A DNA stretch of 53,865 nt from Trachelipus rathkii (GCA_015478945.1 JABUQX010018419.1:52501-106365); one strand, 5' to 3'. Counted from the first letter of the stretch, positions 1 to 13,165 are shown. A program made the numbers and translations. The notes: generated by a model not told the origin, from the sequence alone.

Positions 1-6
1 TTGTAG

Positions 7-34
7 CATATATATATATATATATATATATATA

Positions 35-124
<90 letters not shown>
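7..124. repeat. (AT)n microsatellite
   Basis: Nearly pure AT dinucleotide array of about 115 bp, with one small interruption near position 35. It opens the window and sits directly before non-repetitive sequence. Confidence 0.97.
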
Positions 125-126
<2 letters not shown>

Positions 127-147
127 AGGTATCACAACGATCAAGCC

Positions 148-405
148 TTGAGTTTAGGTTATTCACACAAAATTCATGCAAAAACAGGGCAACGCTTGTG
201 CCACAAAAACTACGCTATGGAAAATGAATACGAGACGTCGAGCTCCCGCCGTTGTAGAACCAATAGAATAGAGATAATGTGCCAATATTACATCGAAGAG
301 AAAGAGGGTCAATGGAGTTTCAATGTATGGGACAGTTTATTAGCCTCTTCAGCCTTAGACGTAACCTCAAAATCTAATGACAGTACTCCATACAAGGGCG
401 GATAA
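148..405 (+). other. Unrecognised open frame, 85 codons
   Basis: An open frame of 85 codons (first codon TTG-like, not a convincing ATG context) in the unique sequence after the AT array. The product is rich in Ser, Glu, Arg and Lys, with no signal peptide, membrane segment or motif that I recognise. There is no neighbouring gene to give context. The surrounding base composition is ordinary, so the frame may be chance or an exon of an unseen gene. I assign no function. Confidence 0.12.
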
Positions 406-606
406 CTGGAGTAATTGTAGAAGATAAATTTCTCGCAATCTGAACAGAATCCTCAGTTTCTTTGAGACCACTAAAGCAGTCGTTGTGATATGATGTTTCC
501 GAAACAATTTATTGCTAGGTTCAGTCTAAGAATGTTTGTATTGTTCACTGGTTGGACGTTAGAGACGTTGAAGGAGACAGAAAGTTGGAAGGTGTGCCAA
601 GTTTAT

Positions 607-642
607 CGAGAGGACCGAGAGGACCGAGAGGACCGAGAGGAC
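607..642. repeat. 9-bp minisatellite, four units
   Basis: Four consecutive perfect copies of a 9-base unit (cgagaggac) in otherwise non-repetitive sequence. A fifth, diverged half unit follows. In one frame it would encode a Glu-Arg-type tripeptide repeat, but no long frame contains it. Confidence 0.9.
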
Positions 643-848
643 CAAGGGTGCTATTGAGAGTGAGATGTGAAGAAGCTGAGTTTTTATAAAGAGTTGAATT
701 TAACAAGAATGGGATGACCGAGCCGAGAAATCCTATTCAAATTAGCAAGAATAGAATCTAAAAGCTAAAGTCGACAGACAAATGAGGGAGCACATTTAAA
801 ATGAGTTGAAAGATTTGAGACATCGGCATTAGAATGAATATGATCCTT

Positions 849-996
849 GCAATAACCTAACCTAATCTAACCGGGGCTAATCTAACTAAATTATTCTATC
901 AACCTAACCGAGCCTAAATTAACTGACCTAAACCATACTCCAGACTAAATTAAACTTTACACATTCAATATGCAAACCTAACCTAACCTAACGTAA
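849..996. repeat. Degenerate (AACCT/CCTAA)n patch
   Basis: Clusters of CCTAA and diverged forms (taatctaacc, acctaaacc, cctaacctaaccta) run through about 150 bp. The reverse complement is TTAGG, the usual arthropod telomere unit; AACCT is also a common pentanucleotide in crustacean genomes. It is internal and degenerate, so it is an interstitial array rather than a chromosome end. Confidence 0.75.
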
Positions 997-999
997 TGA

Positions 1000-1540
1000 A
1001 TAAGTACGTTAGTAAAATAGGTATAATTCATCTAATATTATAAAAAACGATGTTGAATAAGTTTGAAAGTACTTAACATTTCCCTATTCAATAACAAGGA
1101 GATACTCAATATCACAAGAGCTTACAAAGAAAGCGATAAAATCTACAGAAACCTGCACACAAAAAAAATAAGCAAATATGTGAGCTCAAGAATATAAAAA
1201 TGTGTACATGACGATGTGAAAACTCACAGACACACACAAACCACTTGAGTAACGAAAAAGATTTCAAATATGAAAGAAAAAGTTAGAAAACTTTTTAATA
1301 AAGATTTCCTTTATTAAATAAGACACGCACAGTACCTTCTTAATTAGCTTAAAAATAGCCGATAAAAAGAGGGCTCCTCTTCTCAGTACTCTCATCATCA
1401 AATTCCTCAGACGATAGATTAAATTGATAATATTATGAGTATATAATGCAAAATTTGTTAGTAGTTAGCATATGCTTTGGTTCTATATATACATCTACTC
1501 TCTCTCTGAAAACATAAGACCCACATCATCCCTCCCCACA
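1000..1540. other. Unrecognised AT-rich sequence
   Basis: Low-GC single-copy-looking DNA without a recognisable gene, long open frame or repeat. Confidence 0.6.
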
Positions 1541-2930
1541 TTATATATATATACTGTATTTGAGAATTGCATTATAGTATATACTAAAGTGATATTGATC
1601 TTTCTATATCTGTATTATATCTGGTAGAGAATAAGTATTTATAGTTATATAATATAATATGATAATATATTATAGTATTAATATTTAATAATATATATTC
1701 TATATATATAATATTTCGTATTGTTATATAATATATATGTAATATATAATATGTATGTATAAATATATACATAGATTGAGATATGTCTATATAATATATA
1801 TATAATATAGTCATATATGTAGAGAACCGTATTAACATGGTGGAAATGCATAATCGGAAAAGAGAGGACTTCTAAAAAAAATTTTATTTATAAATAAAAC
1901 TAGATCAAAATTTATAAATATAAAAATCTTTCTTTAAAGCATTAAAAATATTTATAAAATATAATTAATGAAATATAAATGGTGATTTATCTTGCTTTGC
2001 AGGGTAGTATTTCTACTATGGATAACGTTACCATTATTTTGTTCGTTTTATATACTGTAATAGAAAATTTCTATATTAATATATAGTTACTCATATTGTA
2101 GTGTATATATTATATATAATATATATTATATATATATAGTATATATATATATTATATAGTATATTTATAATATATAGTTATATATATATATATTTATATA
2201 ATATATACTATATTATATAGTATATATATATATATATATAATATATATATAACTATAGATTAATATATAATATATATATAATATATATTTATATGATATG
2301 TTAGTGATATATTATATATATATATAATTACGGGTACCAAAAGTACTACCAAATCTGTAGTAAAAGGAATTTATACGTAATAGATATTTATAGATGTAAT
2401 ATATTTATAATTAATATATTGACTATTATTATATATATAGTCTACGTTATTATATAATAGAAAATATATTATATAATTATATAGTATATTATATATATAT
2501 ATATTATTTATTATATATAGTATGATGCATATTATTTAGTTGGTAGGATATATATATGTATATATTACATATATAAAAATATATATAATCTATATTATAT
2601 AGTAATATAGTATATATAAGTATTATATTGTAGTATATATATATAATATATATATACGTATATATATAATATTAAATATATATTTATATATATAGTTATG
2701 AAATATATATAATATAAATAATATATAGTTTATATAATATAGCATATAAAATATTATATAATTATAAAATAGTATGTATATTGTTACTTATATATATATA
2801 TATATATTTTTATATTTATATATTATTATATATAATATATATATATAATAATATATATTAGATTATTAATATGATTAGAATATATATAGTTCGTAATAAA
2901 TATATATATAGTATTTCCGCCTTTCCTCTC
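1541..2930. repeat. Imperfect TA-rich satellite-like tract
   Basis: About 1.4 kb dominated by ta/tat/taa permutations with no strict period. A less biased stretch lies near 1,840-2,060. The open frames inside it encode only Ile/Tyr/Asn-rich low-complexity strings and are not genes. Confidence 0.9.
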
Positions 2931-3240
2931 CAAACATAGAAACTTGCGAGAAACGCATGAAATAGACATTAAAAATTGTGGTTACCTGTAGACTAAATTC
3001 TAACAACTTTTTTCAGTTTATCCTATTCCAAAAGTTGAAATTATCAGTTATTTACTTTATTGCATATATTGCAGAGTTTGACGCTTTGTGTGGTATGCCC
3101 TTCTGGTGTTTCATAGGAGTTATCTCATGTTGGTGAACTACTTGTTTTACTCGCGTCCTCGCCGCCTCTAGATCTCGATATGCGGATAGTTGCATCCCTC
3201 CGCCGCCGTGCTCAAAAAGTTGAAAATTACAATTAAATTA
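2931..3240. other. Unrecognised unique sequence
   Basis: Higher-complexity segment between AT-rich tracts, with a slightly GC-richer end around 3,150-3,210. I see no gene or RNA feature. Confidence 0.55.
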
Positions 3241-3341
3241 CATTATTGATATATATATTAATTTATAAGATTAATTTATGTTATTATTAATTTTAAATAA
3301 ATTTTTTATATATATTAAAGAGGATTTGAAGATAAAACATT

Positions 3342-3737
<396 letters not shown>

Positions 3738-3784
3738 GCTTCGTAGAGACACTTGATGAGTTCTGTTATATTATACTGGAATAA

Positions 3785-4765
3785 GGAGCTTCAGTAATAA
3801 TTGGTGTCTTAACATCTATGTATCTAGTAGTAACACTGACACCACATCAATGGCTATGTAAATTACATAATAAGTATTACTAGGAGAAATGAAAATCAAA
3901 TCTACACAATAAGCGATCTTATATATATTCAAATAAACAAGATTCAACAAAACCTTAAACTTTGTATGCGGGTAAATTTTGATACTACTCTTGTATATTA
4001 AAGCCGAAATCAACAAAATATTACCAAAGATCAGAAGAAAATAGATTTTTTTGACGTGTCTCATGATCGTAAACGTTAATTTATAGATCAGATATTGGCA
4101 TCAAAGTTTTCATTTGCGTATAGCCATAATGTTTCAATAGTTTACAAATTCAAAGGTTTCAGACCGACATTCTATAATAAATACTCTAAAATTGTTTCCA
4201 TATACAAAACTGCTACGGAGAAAAAAGTTAATAAATAAATACTTTAAAAATATATTGCTAATTACAAATTAGGCAGAAGTGAAAACTGCTAATGAATGTT
4301 TAACAGCATCAAAACAATTCAAAGATACACAACGTATTCTTCATTACTGCGAAACTCATTAAAAATATTAAAATATTAACAATTACCTTCCTATTATCCC
4401 TTTAAAACATAAACAAAAAGATTCACAACATGAGATGTAATAAATGTCATCTTAAGCCGTCACAAAATTAAAGAAATTGTATTTCCAGAAATGAAAATTA
4501 GCGACGAGAGTGTAGCCAGTAAGTAACACAAAGCCAATTAGTTGAATTTTTTTTTTTTTTACCATAGGAGATAATATGGCATCATGAATTTTTTCTGACT
4601 CTCTAGGAACATACAAAAGTCAAAAAATTTCATTCAATAGAATATCAAGTTCTGAAATTAGCTGTGCAGAAAATAGTTTAATTAGCAAAAACTCCGACAT
4701 TCACAGTGTAGCAAACTGTATTTACAAATATTACATAAACGAAATCTTAACTCTGCCAAATACTT
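3785..4765. other. Unrecognised AT-rich unique sequence
   Basis: About 1 kb with no recognisable domain on either strand. A short minus-strand frame at 3,816-4,064 has a hydrophobic N-terminus but an overall composition like that of random AT-rich DNA. It lies just upstream of the LINE remnant and may be its unrecognisable 5' part or simple intergenic DNA. Confidence 0.5.
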
Positions 4766-4769
4766 ATTG

Positions 4770-5480
4770 ATTCCAAACTTGTTGACCCCACCTTTCCAAA
4801 ATACTTCTGTCCAATCTCGATACTATATATACAATTGGAAAAAATATAAAGTACTCGAGAAGTTGATTAACACATCATATCTTACTAATTTTTGATATGA
4901 GAATGATTTCTTTCATTAACTCTGTTTGGTATAACAAAAAATCGTAGTCCAAAAGATGCTTTAATTCTCCTTACCAAGAAAAATATATATAGAACACTAA
5001 GAGACAAACAAGCATGAGAACTACTCCTATTGGATATTTCAAAAGCTTTTGATGTCCTCACACACAATTTACTCCCACATCAAGTAGACAGTCTCTTTAA
5101 TTTAGTTTCAGTCATATTTATCTTTCAAAGGACCTCAGTACTAGGAGTACTAGGAGCTATATTATCCTCCTTCTCTCCCATTTTGAAGGAGTATATCATG
5201 TATCTATTGTAAGAAAATATTTTCAACATATATATAATAATAATTTCTAAAACTGTAATTATTCTTTACAAAATAAAATATGCTGACAATATTCCTATCT
5301 TCTTAACAGGCCATAATAAACACAGTAGATACCATGAAAATTAAGGTAAGCAGTGAGTTAAAAAATGCTACAACCTGAATAGAGACAAATAAACTCTCCC
5401 TGAACCTACAAAAAATGCAAATGACAAAAATATCACAACCAAAAGATATTATTTATAAGAAAGTATCTTCAATTTATTTT
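4770..5480 (+). pseudogene. LINE (non-LTR) reverse transcriptase remnant
   Basis: This decayed fragment of a non-LTR retrotransposon polymerase (RT copies element RNA into DNA at the target site) still shows the RT blocks in order. A PISIL-type block lies near 4,802. A block ending NRSPKDAL (4,925 onward) is in the same frame, 36 codons before the catalytic motif A, DISKAFD, at 5,033. A shortened motif B region with SVLG follows near 5,140, then a YADD-type box read as YADN at 5,279-5,290, and the downstream NKLSLN block near 5,388. An in-frame stop lies at about 5,014, the part between motifs A and B is too short, and further frame changes are needed after motif B, so it is dead. The motif set fits Jockey/CR1-like LINEs; the exact clade is not resolved. 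Confidence 0.8.
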
Positions 5481-5583
5481 TCTAATAAAAGAATATAAAA
5501 AAAAAATCGTCAACATTCTTATCTTTTTTTATTCGTTGTAACATTTTTTTTTGCAGTATACTAACAAATGTAAAAATTTATAT

Positions 5584-5692
<109 letters not shown>

Positions 5693-6100
5693 AGGTAAAC
5701 GTAATAGCCAGAGATATAAAAACTATTAGGTATCATTTTCTAAGACAAATTCTCGTTCAAACAACACATAAATAATCTTCTTAGCAAACTTTCTTATGCA
5801 AATTATGTATTCTAATGGTAAAAGACTTCTTTCCAAAAATGTATACCAAATAAAATCTATAACACAGTATTGTTTATCATCACTTACTCCATAATCTTCC
5901 GGTGTAGGAATGGATGCATATTTCACACTTTTTTCCAATGTAAATCCCATTACTTCAAGTTACATAATATTTTTAATGTTGTATGACTCGCAAATACTTA
6001 ATGAGAGCAAATTGCTCAATAATTTAGCCAGTGATTTGTAACAAATCTTTGCGTGATATAGGAATTCTAAAAATCTTTTATTAAAATCAGAGTTAATACA
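5693..6100. other. Unrecognised sequence between microsatellites
   Basis: A minus-strand frame of 74 codons (5,726-5,950) is present but resembles no family I know. No other signal. Confidence 0.4.
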
Positions 6101-6103
6101 CAT

Positions 6104-6412
<309 letters not shown>

Positions 6413-6490
6413 ACATTTAGAAATTATTTTGTTTTATTCTAAAAAAATTAGGGAAATGTTTTCTAAATATTTAACAATAGTAACAAAGGC

Positions 6491-6640
<150 letters not shown>

Positions 6641-6645
6641 CAATA

Positions 6646-6735
6646 ATGTCAATAATGTTCTTATGATAGCAGTTGCCAAAAAATGGAGTATCATACGGTA
6701 ATTATTTATCTCTTCGCTAGAATTTTAGTACCTTA
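6646..6735 (+). repeat. Dispersed repeat A, copy 1
   Basis: About 90 bp immediately after the TAA array that recurs at 16,191-16,305. Shared blocks in the same order include atgtcaat, aatgttct, ttgccaaaaaatgg, catacgg and atctcttcgc. Copies differ mainly by small insertions. In both places the copy directly follows a TAA/ATAA-rich array, which suggests a microsatellite-bearing mobile repeat. Confidence 0.75.
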
Positions 6736-6774
6736 AACTAGTTCACCTATTGTACATATCCTAGTTAAGAACAT

Positions 6775-7060
6775 TTGGTTCTATTCGTTTCAAATTCCAA
6801 CTCCATCTATTCGTTTCAAATTCCAACTCCAACATGGTTTTAACGGCCGACTCGAACTTGGGTTTCAAACTAGAACTCATAACATCATCTCCATCGCGGA
6901 CTCCAATTTCATCTCAAAAGTGGACTCCAATTTCGTCTCAGACACGAACTCCTACTTCATATCAATCAGACGTTGACTTCAATTTCACCTCACGATAGGA
7001 AGAACTCCAATTTCATCTCAATCGCGGACTCCAATTTTCTCTCAATCCCAAAATGCAGAA
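6775..7060 (-). repeat. 24-28 bp minisatellite, copy 1
   Basis: Repeated units of the type gactccaatttcatctcaa begin near 6,900, 6,924, 6,948, 6,976, 7,004 and 7,028, giving periods of 24 or 28 bases. Two earlier units of a related sequence (tattcgtttcaaattccaac) lie at 6,783-6,832. The reverse complement of this stretch is found again at 13,760-13,900, with the same order of diverged units. Confidence 0.8.
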
Positions 7061-7264
7061 TGAATTCGACTCCGATTTCAGAACACAGCTTCTGCATTCG
7101 TGTTCCTTACAATTAAAATTGGTTAGATGAAAGGTGTAATAGGAAAGTGATCCTTTAAACAAGGGCGAAGAGACATATCACTAAACATCGGTTTTAAAAA
7201 TCAATATTTTAAGCTTCATTAAAGCAAGAACATCTCTTTATTATCTGTATTGCACGAGGCTTAT

Positions 7265-7600
7265 TTATTAAACTCTCTCTTCTTCTCTCTTCTCTTCTCT
7301 CTCTCTCTCTCTCTCTCTCTCACTCGTCTTCTCTCTCTTTCTCCTCTCTCTCTCTCTTCTCCAGCTTTCTCTCTCTCTTCTCTCTCTCTCACATCAGCAC
7401 ACATACTATACCACAAAAAACATCCCACAGCATCGTCCGATACATCTTATCACGTAGCTTTCCTTGTTCTCTTTCCTCTCTCTTCTCCCTCTCTCTCCTC
7501 TCCTTCTCTCTTTTGTTTTCTCTCCTTCTCTTATCTCTCCTTCTCTCTCGTCTCCTCTCTTCTCTCTCTCTTTTCTCCCTCTCTTCTATTAGAATTTTAA
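7265..7600. repeat. Interrupted CT-rich tract
   Basis: Two blocks of ctctct/ttctct (7,270-7,395 and 7,470-7,590) separated by about 75 bp of mixed sequence. The Ser/Leu-rich plus frame and Arg/Glu-rich minus frame spanning it reflect the pyrimidine bias. Confidence 0.93.
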
Positions 7601-7619
7601 TTTCTTTCATCCTCCATGG

Positions 7620-8235
7620 TTAATGTGAGCGATATGTTTATCTCATATAATGTCTATCACGATTAAGTCTTCCGTCCCGGATGGCTGTCTCATACTCTTG
7701 GGTCATTGTGCCTGCACGGTGACCGCGAGTCTGCTAGCCGGCTCGATATTATCGTGTAAGCGGATCGAGCAGATGCTACGCAGCGCGTGATATGCCGTCG
7801 ACGTTACTAGAGCTGATTATACGAGTGTTGGCTAGTTCATATATTGTCACCACCTCGGTCATTGTGAGGGCGGCACCGTATTCAGCGTGCCCCCTTCGGA
7901 TCGTATATTCGCTCTCCTAATAGCCTGCATCTGGCGAATCAGGCTATATGACAAAGAGATCCCGGCAGTTCGTGTATGTTGCCAGTGATTGTAATATGTG
8001 GAGTTTGTAGATGATAATACCGATAGTTGTTTGGAAGAGTGATTGAGGGCTGGTGCGTACGGCGCTTATTCTATTCTTAGACATACAATTAAATAGTTTT
8101 AAGGGATATCACGTCAGAATTTCTGTTTCTTTTTTAACCTAAAATTCCAGGTTGTGTATTTCCTGTTCTATTTAAAGTGTTAATATTGGCCAATAGAAAA
8201 TAAGCTTGGGATGGAGGCATGGAGATATTAATTAC
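7620..8235. other. Unrecognised, relatively GC-rich unique sequence
   Basis: The part from 7,660 to 7,970 is clearly less AT-rich than its surroundings and contains CpGs. Short minus-strand open segments occur but no family motif is visible. It could be a decayed gene or element fragment. Confidence 0.4.
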
Positions 8236-8245
8236 TAATTGCTGA

Positions 8246-9085
8246 TTCATATATATTATATATATATTGATTATATATTATATTATATAATATATATATA
8301 TATATATATGGTAGATATATATAATAGTATTAGTATATATAATTATATAATATATTATTATATATATATAATATATGATTTATAATTATAGTATATTATA
8401 TGATAAACCAGGCGGGTAGATACAATATCATTACTAATCAATGGTTCCAAAAATTGCTAATATAATGCAATTGTAATTATAAAGGAGGACATAAGGCTTT
8501 AAAATCAGAAATTTCCTCTTCGGTTATTACTTTACGTATTAAGTATATATTTTTCGGATTTTATATATATATAATATATAATATAAATATAATATATATA
8601 TTGATATATCTTATATTATATATAATATATATATATATAATATATAGTAATGAATAGGTCAAATTACTAAAATCATAGAATATTCGTTTCAAATGTTTTT
8701 CGCAGGTATGGCGGTAATATCTCATCAGTATATATATATATATGTATATATATATATGATGATTATATAGAGTATTATATATAATATATATAATTTCATA
8801 TATAATATATATATATATCTATATATAGTATTATATCATATATATATATATTATGTGTTGTATTGATATTGGTTGGTTTGTTTGTAGTTGTGTAGGTTGT
8901 GATGTGCTTGTGTGTGTGGTTGGAATGGTGTAGAGTGTGTATTATTTATAGTAGTTGTGAGATAATGTTGGAGTTTCTTGGTAATATAGGTTGTGGTGGT
9001 TTGGTTGTGGGTATTTTGTATAATATATATATATATATCGATATATATATATAAGTATAATAATATATAAAATATATATATATAT
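8246..9085. repeat. Imperfect TA arrays with unique islands
   Basis: TA-rich arrays at about 8,246-8,410, 8,560-8,650, 8,728-8,855 and 9,017-9,085 alternate with ordinary sequence. One island (8,853-9,016) is strongly G+T-rich on the plus strand. Confidence 0.88.
8853..9016. other. G+T-rich island
   Basis: About 165 bp with very few A or C, inside TA arrays. Its composition resembles the large block at 18.6-21.85 kb. An 83-codon minus-strand frame overlaps it but encodes Thr/Asn/His-rich low complexity. Confidence 0.75.
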
Positions 9086-9089
9086 GCAA

Positions 9090-10900
9090 TGTGAGTGCCC
9101 ATCAGATTTCTCTATCACTTGAGACTAAATCGATAAATCTAGGGTTGATCAGTAAATTATCGTTGTCTTTCAAATTCGAGGTAACTTGTCTCGTGCTTTA
9201 AATACATTTCAAATCCCGGATTGGCAGATACAGCGTCTCGAGGCCTAAAAATCTTTTCTCCTCTTCTTCTAGATTGAAATCAATGCTTCTGGCTCTGCTT
9301 CTAACCTCACATCTTTTCCTGACAGTTTGTGCAATTTTTAGAAAGTCAACTCCACTTGCTCTTCCTTACGTCTCCTCTTGTTATCTCTGTCGATTAATAT
9401 GCTGTGTTCTATTTCCTCATGTTAAGTCAGAACTGTCTTATTCAATTAGCCTTTCCCTTATACTCCACTCTATGGTACGTCTCAAGAGCGTATGTCTTCC
9501 TCTCTCGCCTCGCTGTCATATCGACTCATTTAAAAGATTTATTTCGTCAATCTCTGAGCTTCACTGAAGGCAAGGAGTGCTGAAGTTAGTCCCTTCATGT
9601 GGTCCTCTTAAAACTATAAGCGTCTGAGCTTGCACATTGACTTGGTAACGGTTCTTCCTTCCTCACTGGCTATATGTAAGCTATGTCAACCTTTCCTTCC
9701 GACTCTGCTGAGAGGGTGTGACTGGTTGCGGCAGGGTGGCACAATGCCAAACGTATCGTCTTATGCTCGGTAACAACGATAAACTCTCTGTTCTGTTTGC
9801 CTTTAAAAGTTTTTCTGAATGTCTGCTTCTGTAATAACAAGGTAGATGGTTAGAAGCGAGTCTTGAAAGGTCTTCTACATCTTATCGTCTGTGATTGCTT
9901 AGTAGGTCTTCTATAGGACCTTATTCGGGAGTCGGTGTATTTTTTCTTTTCTCTCCTCCGACTTTCTTGTTAATCTTCTTTCGTTTACTTTCCGCATTTC
10001 TGTGAATCTTTTTCCCTGTCGTCTGTACGACGTATCGAGGATTTCGATAAAGTGTTTTGGCACAAAGACTTTAATGTCTAATACCGTCTCTTATTTTTCG
10101 GGTATTTATGTATGCCTTTTTTCTCTTTGTATTACTTCTCCGACTTTACTTTCTTCCCAGTCGTTATATGTGTGATGGCTATTGTAGGATATTCGTACCG
10201 ATTTTAAAGTCTTATTTGTTCTCAGTATTGGTGTATGTTCTAGAATTTTTTTATATCCTTATTTTTTTTGAAATCAGTGTGATCTTATCGATTCGTTGTC
10301 CTCTTCAGACAGTTATTGTTGAATCATAACCTTTTACTTGTCCTTCCATTTGAAAGATCGGTGTTTGACTCATTCACGCATGAATAAATGATGGCTTGAG
10401 GATATGTTTGAAACCAACAGACTGTCCGAAATTCCCCTATAGTCGTGTTAAGAAGGAATAACAGGTTGTTTCACATATGCCTGCGATAACTCAGTCAGCT
10501 TATTCGTTATCTATCTAACTGTTGAGCGTATAAAATGCTCCACGATGTATACTATGATATTATGCTTTGTTCTTTTGTAATTGATGTGGTACTTTTTGTG
10601 GAGCTTGATATTTTCGGTGGTAAGCTTCTTGGGATTGCTGGTGTCTTCATGGGGAAGTGAGAGTGTTCACCGGTATTTCCGGACTAACCTAAATACTTCT
10701 TAGATATAACTGTGTTGAGGTGAACAGATAAGTGTTGATTCCTTTCCTGTAAATATGGAAATGGAGAGAAGAAAGGTTCGTTTGTGGATTTGTATTTTCT
10801 GTGTTTTCTGGTTGGATATTTTTGTTATTGATGTAGATAACTTGGAATTCGATCTAGCTGTTATGATTGGGTTTCGTCCTACAAACATGTAGTTTTTTCT
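9090..10900. other. Unrecognised T-rich sequence
   Basis: About 1.8 kb of ordinary-complexity DNA with T excess on the plus strand. Two plus frames (9,274-9,567; 10,108-10,329) encode hydrophobic Leu/Ser/Phe-rich strings, as expected from T+C-rich DNA. No known domain is visible. Confidence 0.45.
9274..9567 (+). CDS. Weak candidate: small secreted-type ORF
   Basis: A 97-codon frame whose first ~20 residues (two basic/polar residues, then a Leu-rich core, ending VCA) look like a signal peptide with a possible cleavage after VCA. The rest has six Cys but no family pattern that I recognise. There is no visible promoter, splice site context or partner. The T+C-rich strand favours hydrophobic chance frames, so this is only a candidate. 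Confidence 0.12.
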   Translation: MKSMLLALLLTSHLFLTVCAIFRKSTPLALPYVSSCYLCRLICCVLFPHVKSELSYSISLSLILHSMVRLKSVCLPLSPRCHIDSFKRFISSISELH

Positions 10901-10904
10901 TAAG

Positions 10905-11350
10905 GAGATTAGTATGGGTGGGTTTGGTTTTCGAGTGTGGTTTTGTATGTTACTTTCGGGGCGATCTCTGTCGGGGGTCTCAGGGGTTGGGGTTTACTTG
11001 GGTGTCTTCTGGACGGATCTACTATTAATGTTTGGCGCTGTTTGTTGTTGTGGCGTTGCGCTGGTTTGTTCGGGGCTGGTGATTTTGTTTGTGTGGATTG
11101 ATGGGGGTTTGTGGGTTTGGGGTGGCGGCTATTGATGGTTAGTTTGTTTGTTCGTGTTTTAATTTAGTATGTGGTTTCAAGGGTTCGGTGGTTTGGTTGT
11201 TGTGGTTGGTTGGGGGTGTTATAGGTGGGATACTCGTAATGTGGCAGCTCGACGTGTTTTGGGCTGAAAGCTTTAGCGTTTGTTTGATTGTGAGAGATTG
11301 TGGGAGGTTGAGGGGGGGGAGGTTGTGTTGAGAGATTTTGGGAGGTTGTG
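10905..11350. other. G+T-rich tract
   Basis: About 450 bp dominated by G and T on the plus strand, including several runs of four or more G. It has the same character as the block at 18.6-21.85 kb. Plus (10,914-11,135) and minus (11,139-11,456) frames across it are low-complexity by-products. Confidence 0.8.
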
Positions 11351-11699
11351 AGATTGACGGCTTCTGTTTTAAAACGAGGATAAGCCAGTATTTGATAGAG
11401 ATGACAGAGGATGGAGGTGGAAGATTAGCAGTTGGAGTGATTTTTAAAACGTGCACTGAAATTGTGCAGAAGATGTGTAGGTGAAAGATCAGAAGGATTG
11501 TTAGTCATTTTTAACAAGTATAAGTATTTTTGATAGAGCTTGATGCAGGTGATATCTAGCCGACATTTACGGGATGAATGTCTTAAAGCTCGAGTCAGTC
11601 TTAATTATGGAGAAACGTATGATGTTTCTGATCGTTTATTATGATTTATCAGGTATTGGTTAGAGTATAGAGGAATGTAATGTGTAGGCCATTTAGATT

Positions 11700-11965
11700 T
11701 AGGCATATATTATTTATAGCAAAATATATAATATTATTATATTTTTATGCTCTATACTTAAGATATTTGATTCATATTCTATAATATATATATAACTTAA
11801 TATATATAGTAGTTAATAATTATATATAATATATATATAATTATTATATATTAATAATATTAGTTTAATAATTAGTCATTGTATTTTATATTAAGAGTTA
11901 TCATATGTAATTCACATAATATTATAGTTATATATATATTATTATTTAATATATACTATTATGAG
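11700..11965. repeat. Imperfect TA-rich array
   Basis: Interrupted ta/taa repeats without fixed period. Confidence 0.85.
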
Positions 11966-12355
11966 TAGTATACTCTGGCCTATCCAGCAACTCTCCGAAC
12001 TTTTTTAGCCGTCCAGCTGTTCGGCATCGACGTCTGTCCTTATTTTCTATGGCATAGAATTGACATGGTGTTCTTGATATTTTTCCAGTCATGGTGACGC
12101 TCGCTTCTTTAATCTGGAGAGTTGCCTTGACGTGACTCCAGTTTCAGACGAGCCCATTCATCGTTCCGCTCTACTCTGACCCAGAGCTTAAATGGCTATG
12201 GCTCAATCTGTACGACATGGACCCTACGTGGTGAATTTGGGAATATGGTTTGCTCACAGATTCCTGAATTTCGAATACACGTAAAATTTCGTCATGGAGT
12301 AAAAGATTAAACCTAATGACTTATTCTGGTAAATCAAATCCTAGCTATAACTATT
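11966..12355. other. Unrecognised unique sequence
   Basis: About 390 bp of balanced composition between TA arrays. The minus strand has a few short open segments rich in Arg, Glu and Ser, but I cannot tie them to a family. Confidence 0.4.
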
Positions 12356-12860
12356 ACCATTATATTATTATTGTATAATTTGATAATATTTAACTGGATA
12401 TCATATGCGTATATATTATACTATATATATTATTGTATTATTATAGGATATTCATTTTATTTTTCTTATATTTATATACATTATATATATTTTTAATGAT
12501 ATTCACGAGAAAAGAAGATATTTCTAATAAACATAAAAATCATATATCCTTAAGAGGAGATAATGAAATCTATGAAAAACATCAAATACACTTTAAATAA
12601 GACACTTGTTCTATAGTCAATTTTTGATGATTTCATAATAATTAATTGTAATTATAATATGTTTTGAGTATATTTATATATATAAATATATATAGATAAC
12701 TAAATATTATAAATATATTAAAATTCTATAGCAATGAAGTAGATATCTATATATATATATAACTATCTTAGTAATTATATATATAATTATTAGCTTTATA
12801 TAATATTAACGTATATACTAAAAATATCTATACATATTTTATCTAATGCGAATTGAATTT
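12356..12860. repeat. TA-rich imperfect arrays
   Basis: Several short ta arrays mixed with AT-rich sequence. No gene. Confidence 0.8.
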
Positions 12861-13066
12861 GTAAGTTAATTTACAATTGCGTTCTAATCAAAGTATGTTT
12901 TCTTTTTGTGCTAGAATATTAAATTTATTAAATAAGTATACAGTATTACTAAATACCAGATACCCTCCTAAATAAAAGGAAAAAATAGTGATGATATGAA
13001 ATTTGCTTATTAGAGTGAATCCAATATAGTCAGGCAAAATCTTATAACTGTAGCTTTATTTGTAGT

Positions 13067-13165
13067 AGTAGAGAGAGAGAGAGAGAGATGAAGAGAGATG
13101 AGATAGAGAGATAGAGAGAGGAAGGAGAGATGAAGAGAGAGAGTAGAGAGAGGAGAGGAGATGTA
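13067..13165. repeat. Interrupted (GA)n tract
   Basis: gagaga repeats with atga/gga interruptions over about 100 bp. A second short block is at 13,360-13,378. Confidence 0.93.

Noticed and set aside
849..996. Chromosome end (telomere)
   Set aside because: Units are degenerate, short and internal, with unique DNA on both sides.
7250..7610. Ser/Leu-rich and Arg/Glu-rich frames
   Set aside because: CT tract read on opposite strands.
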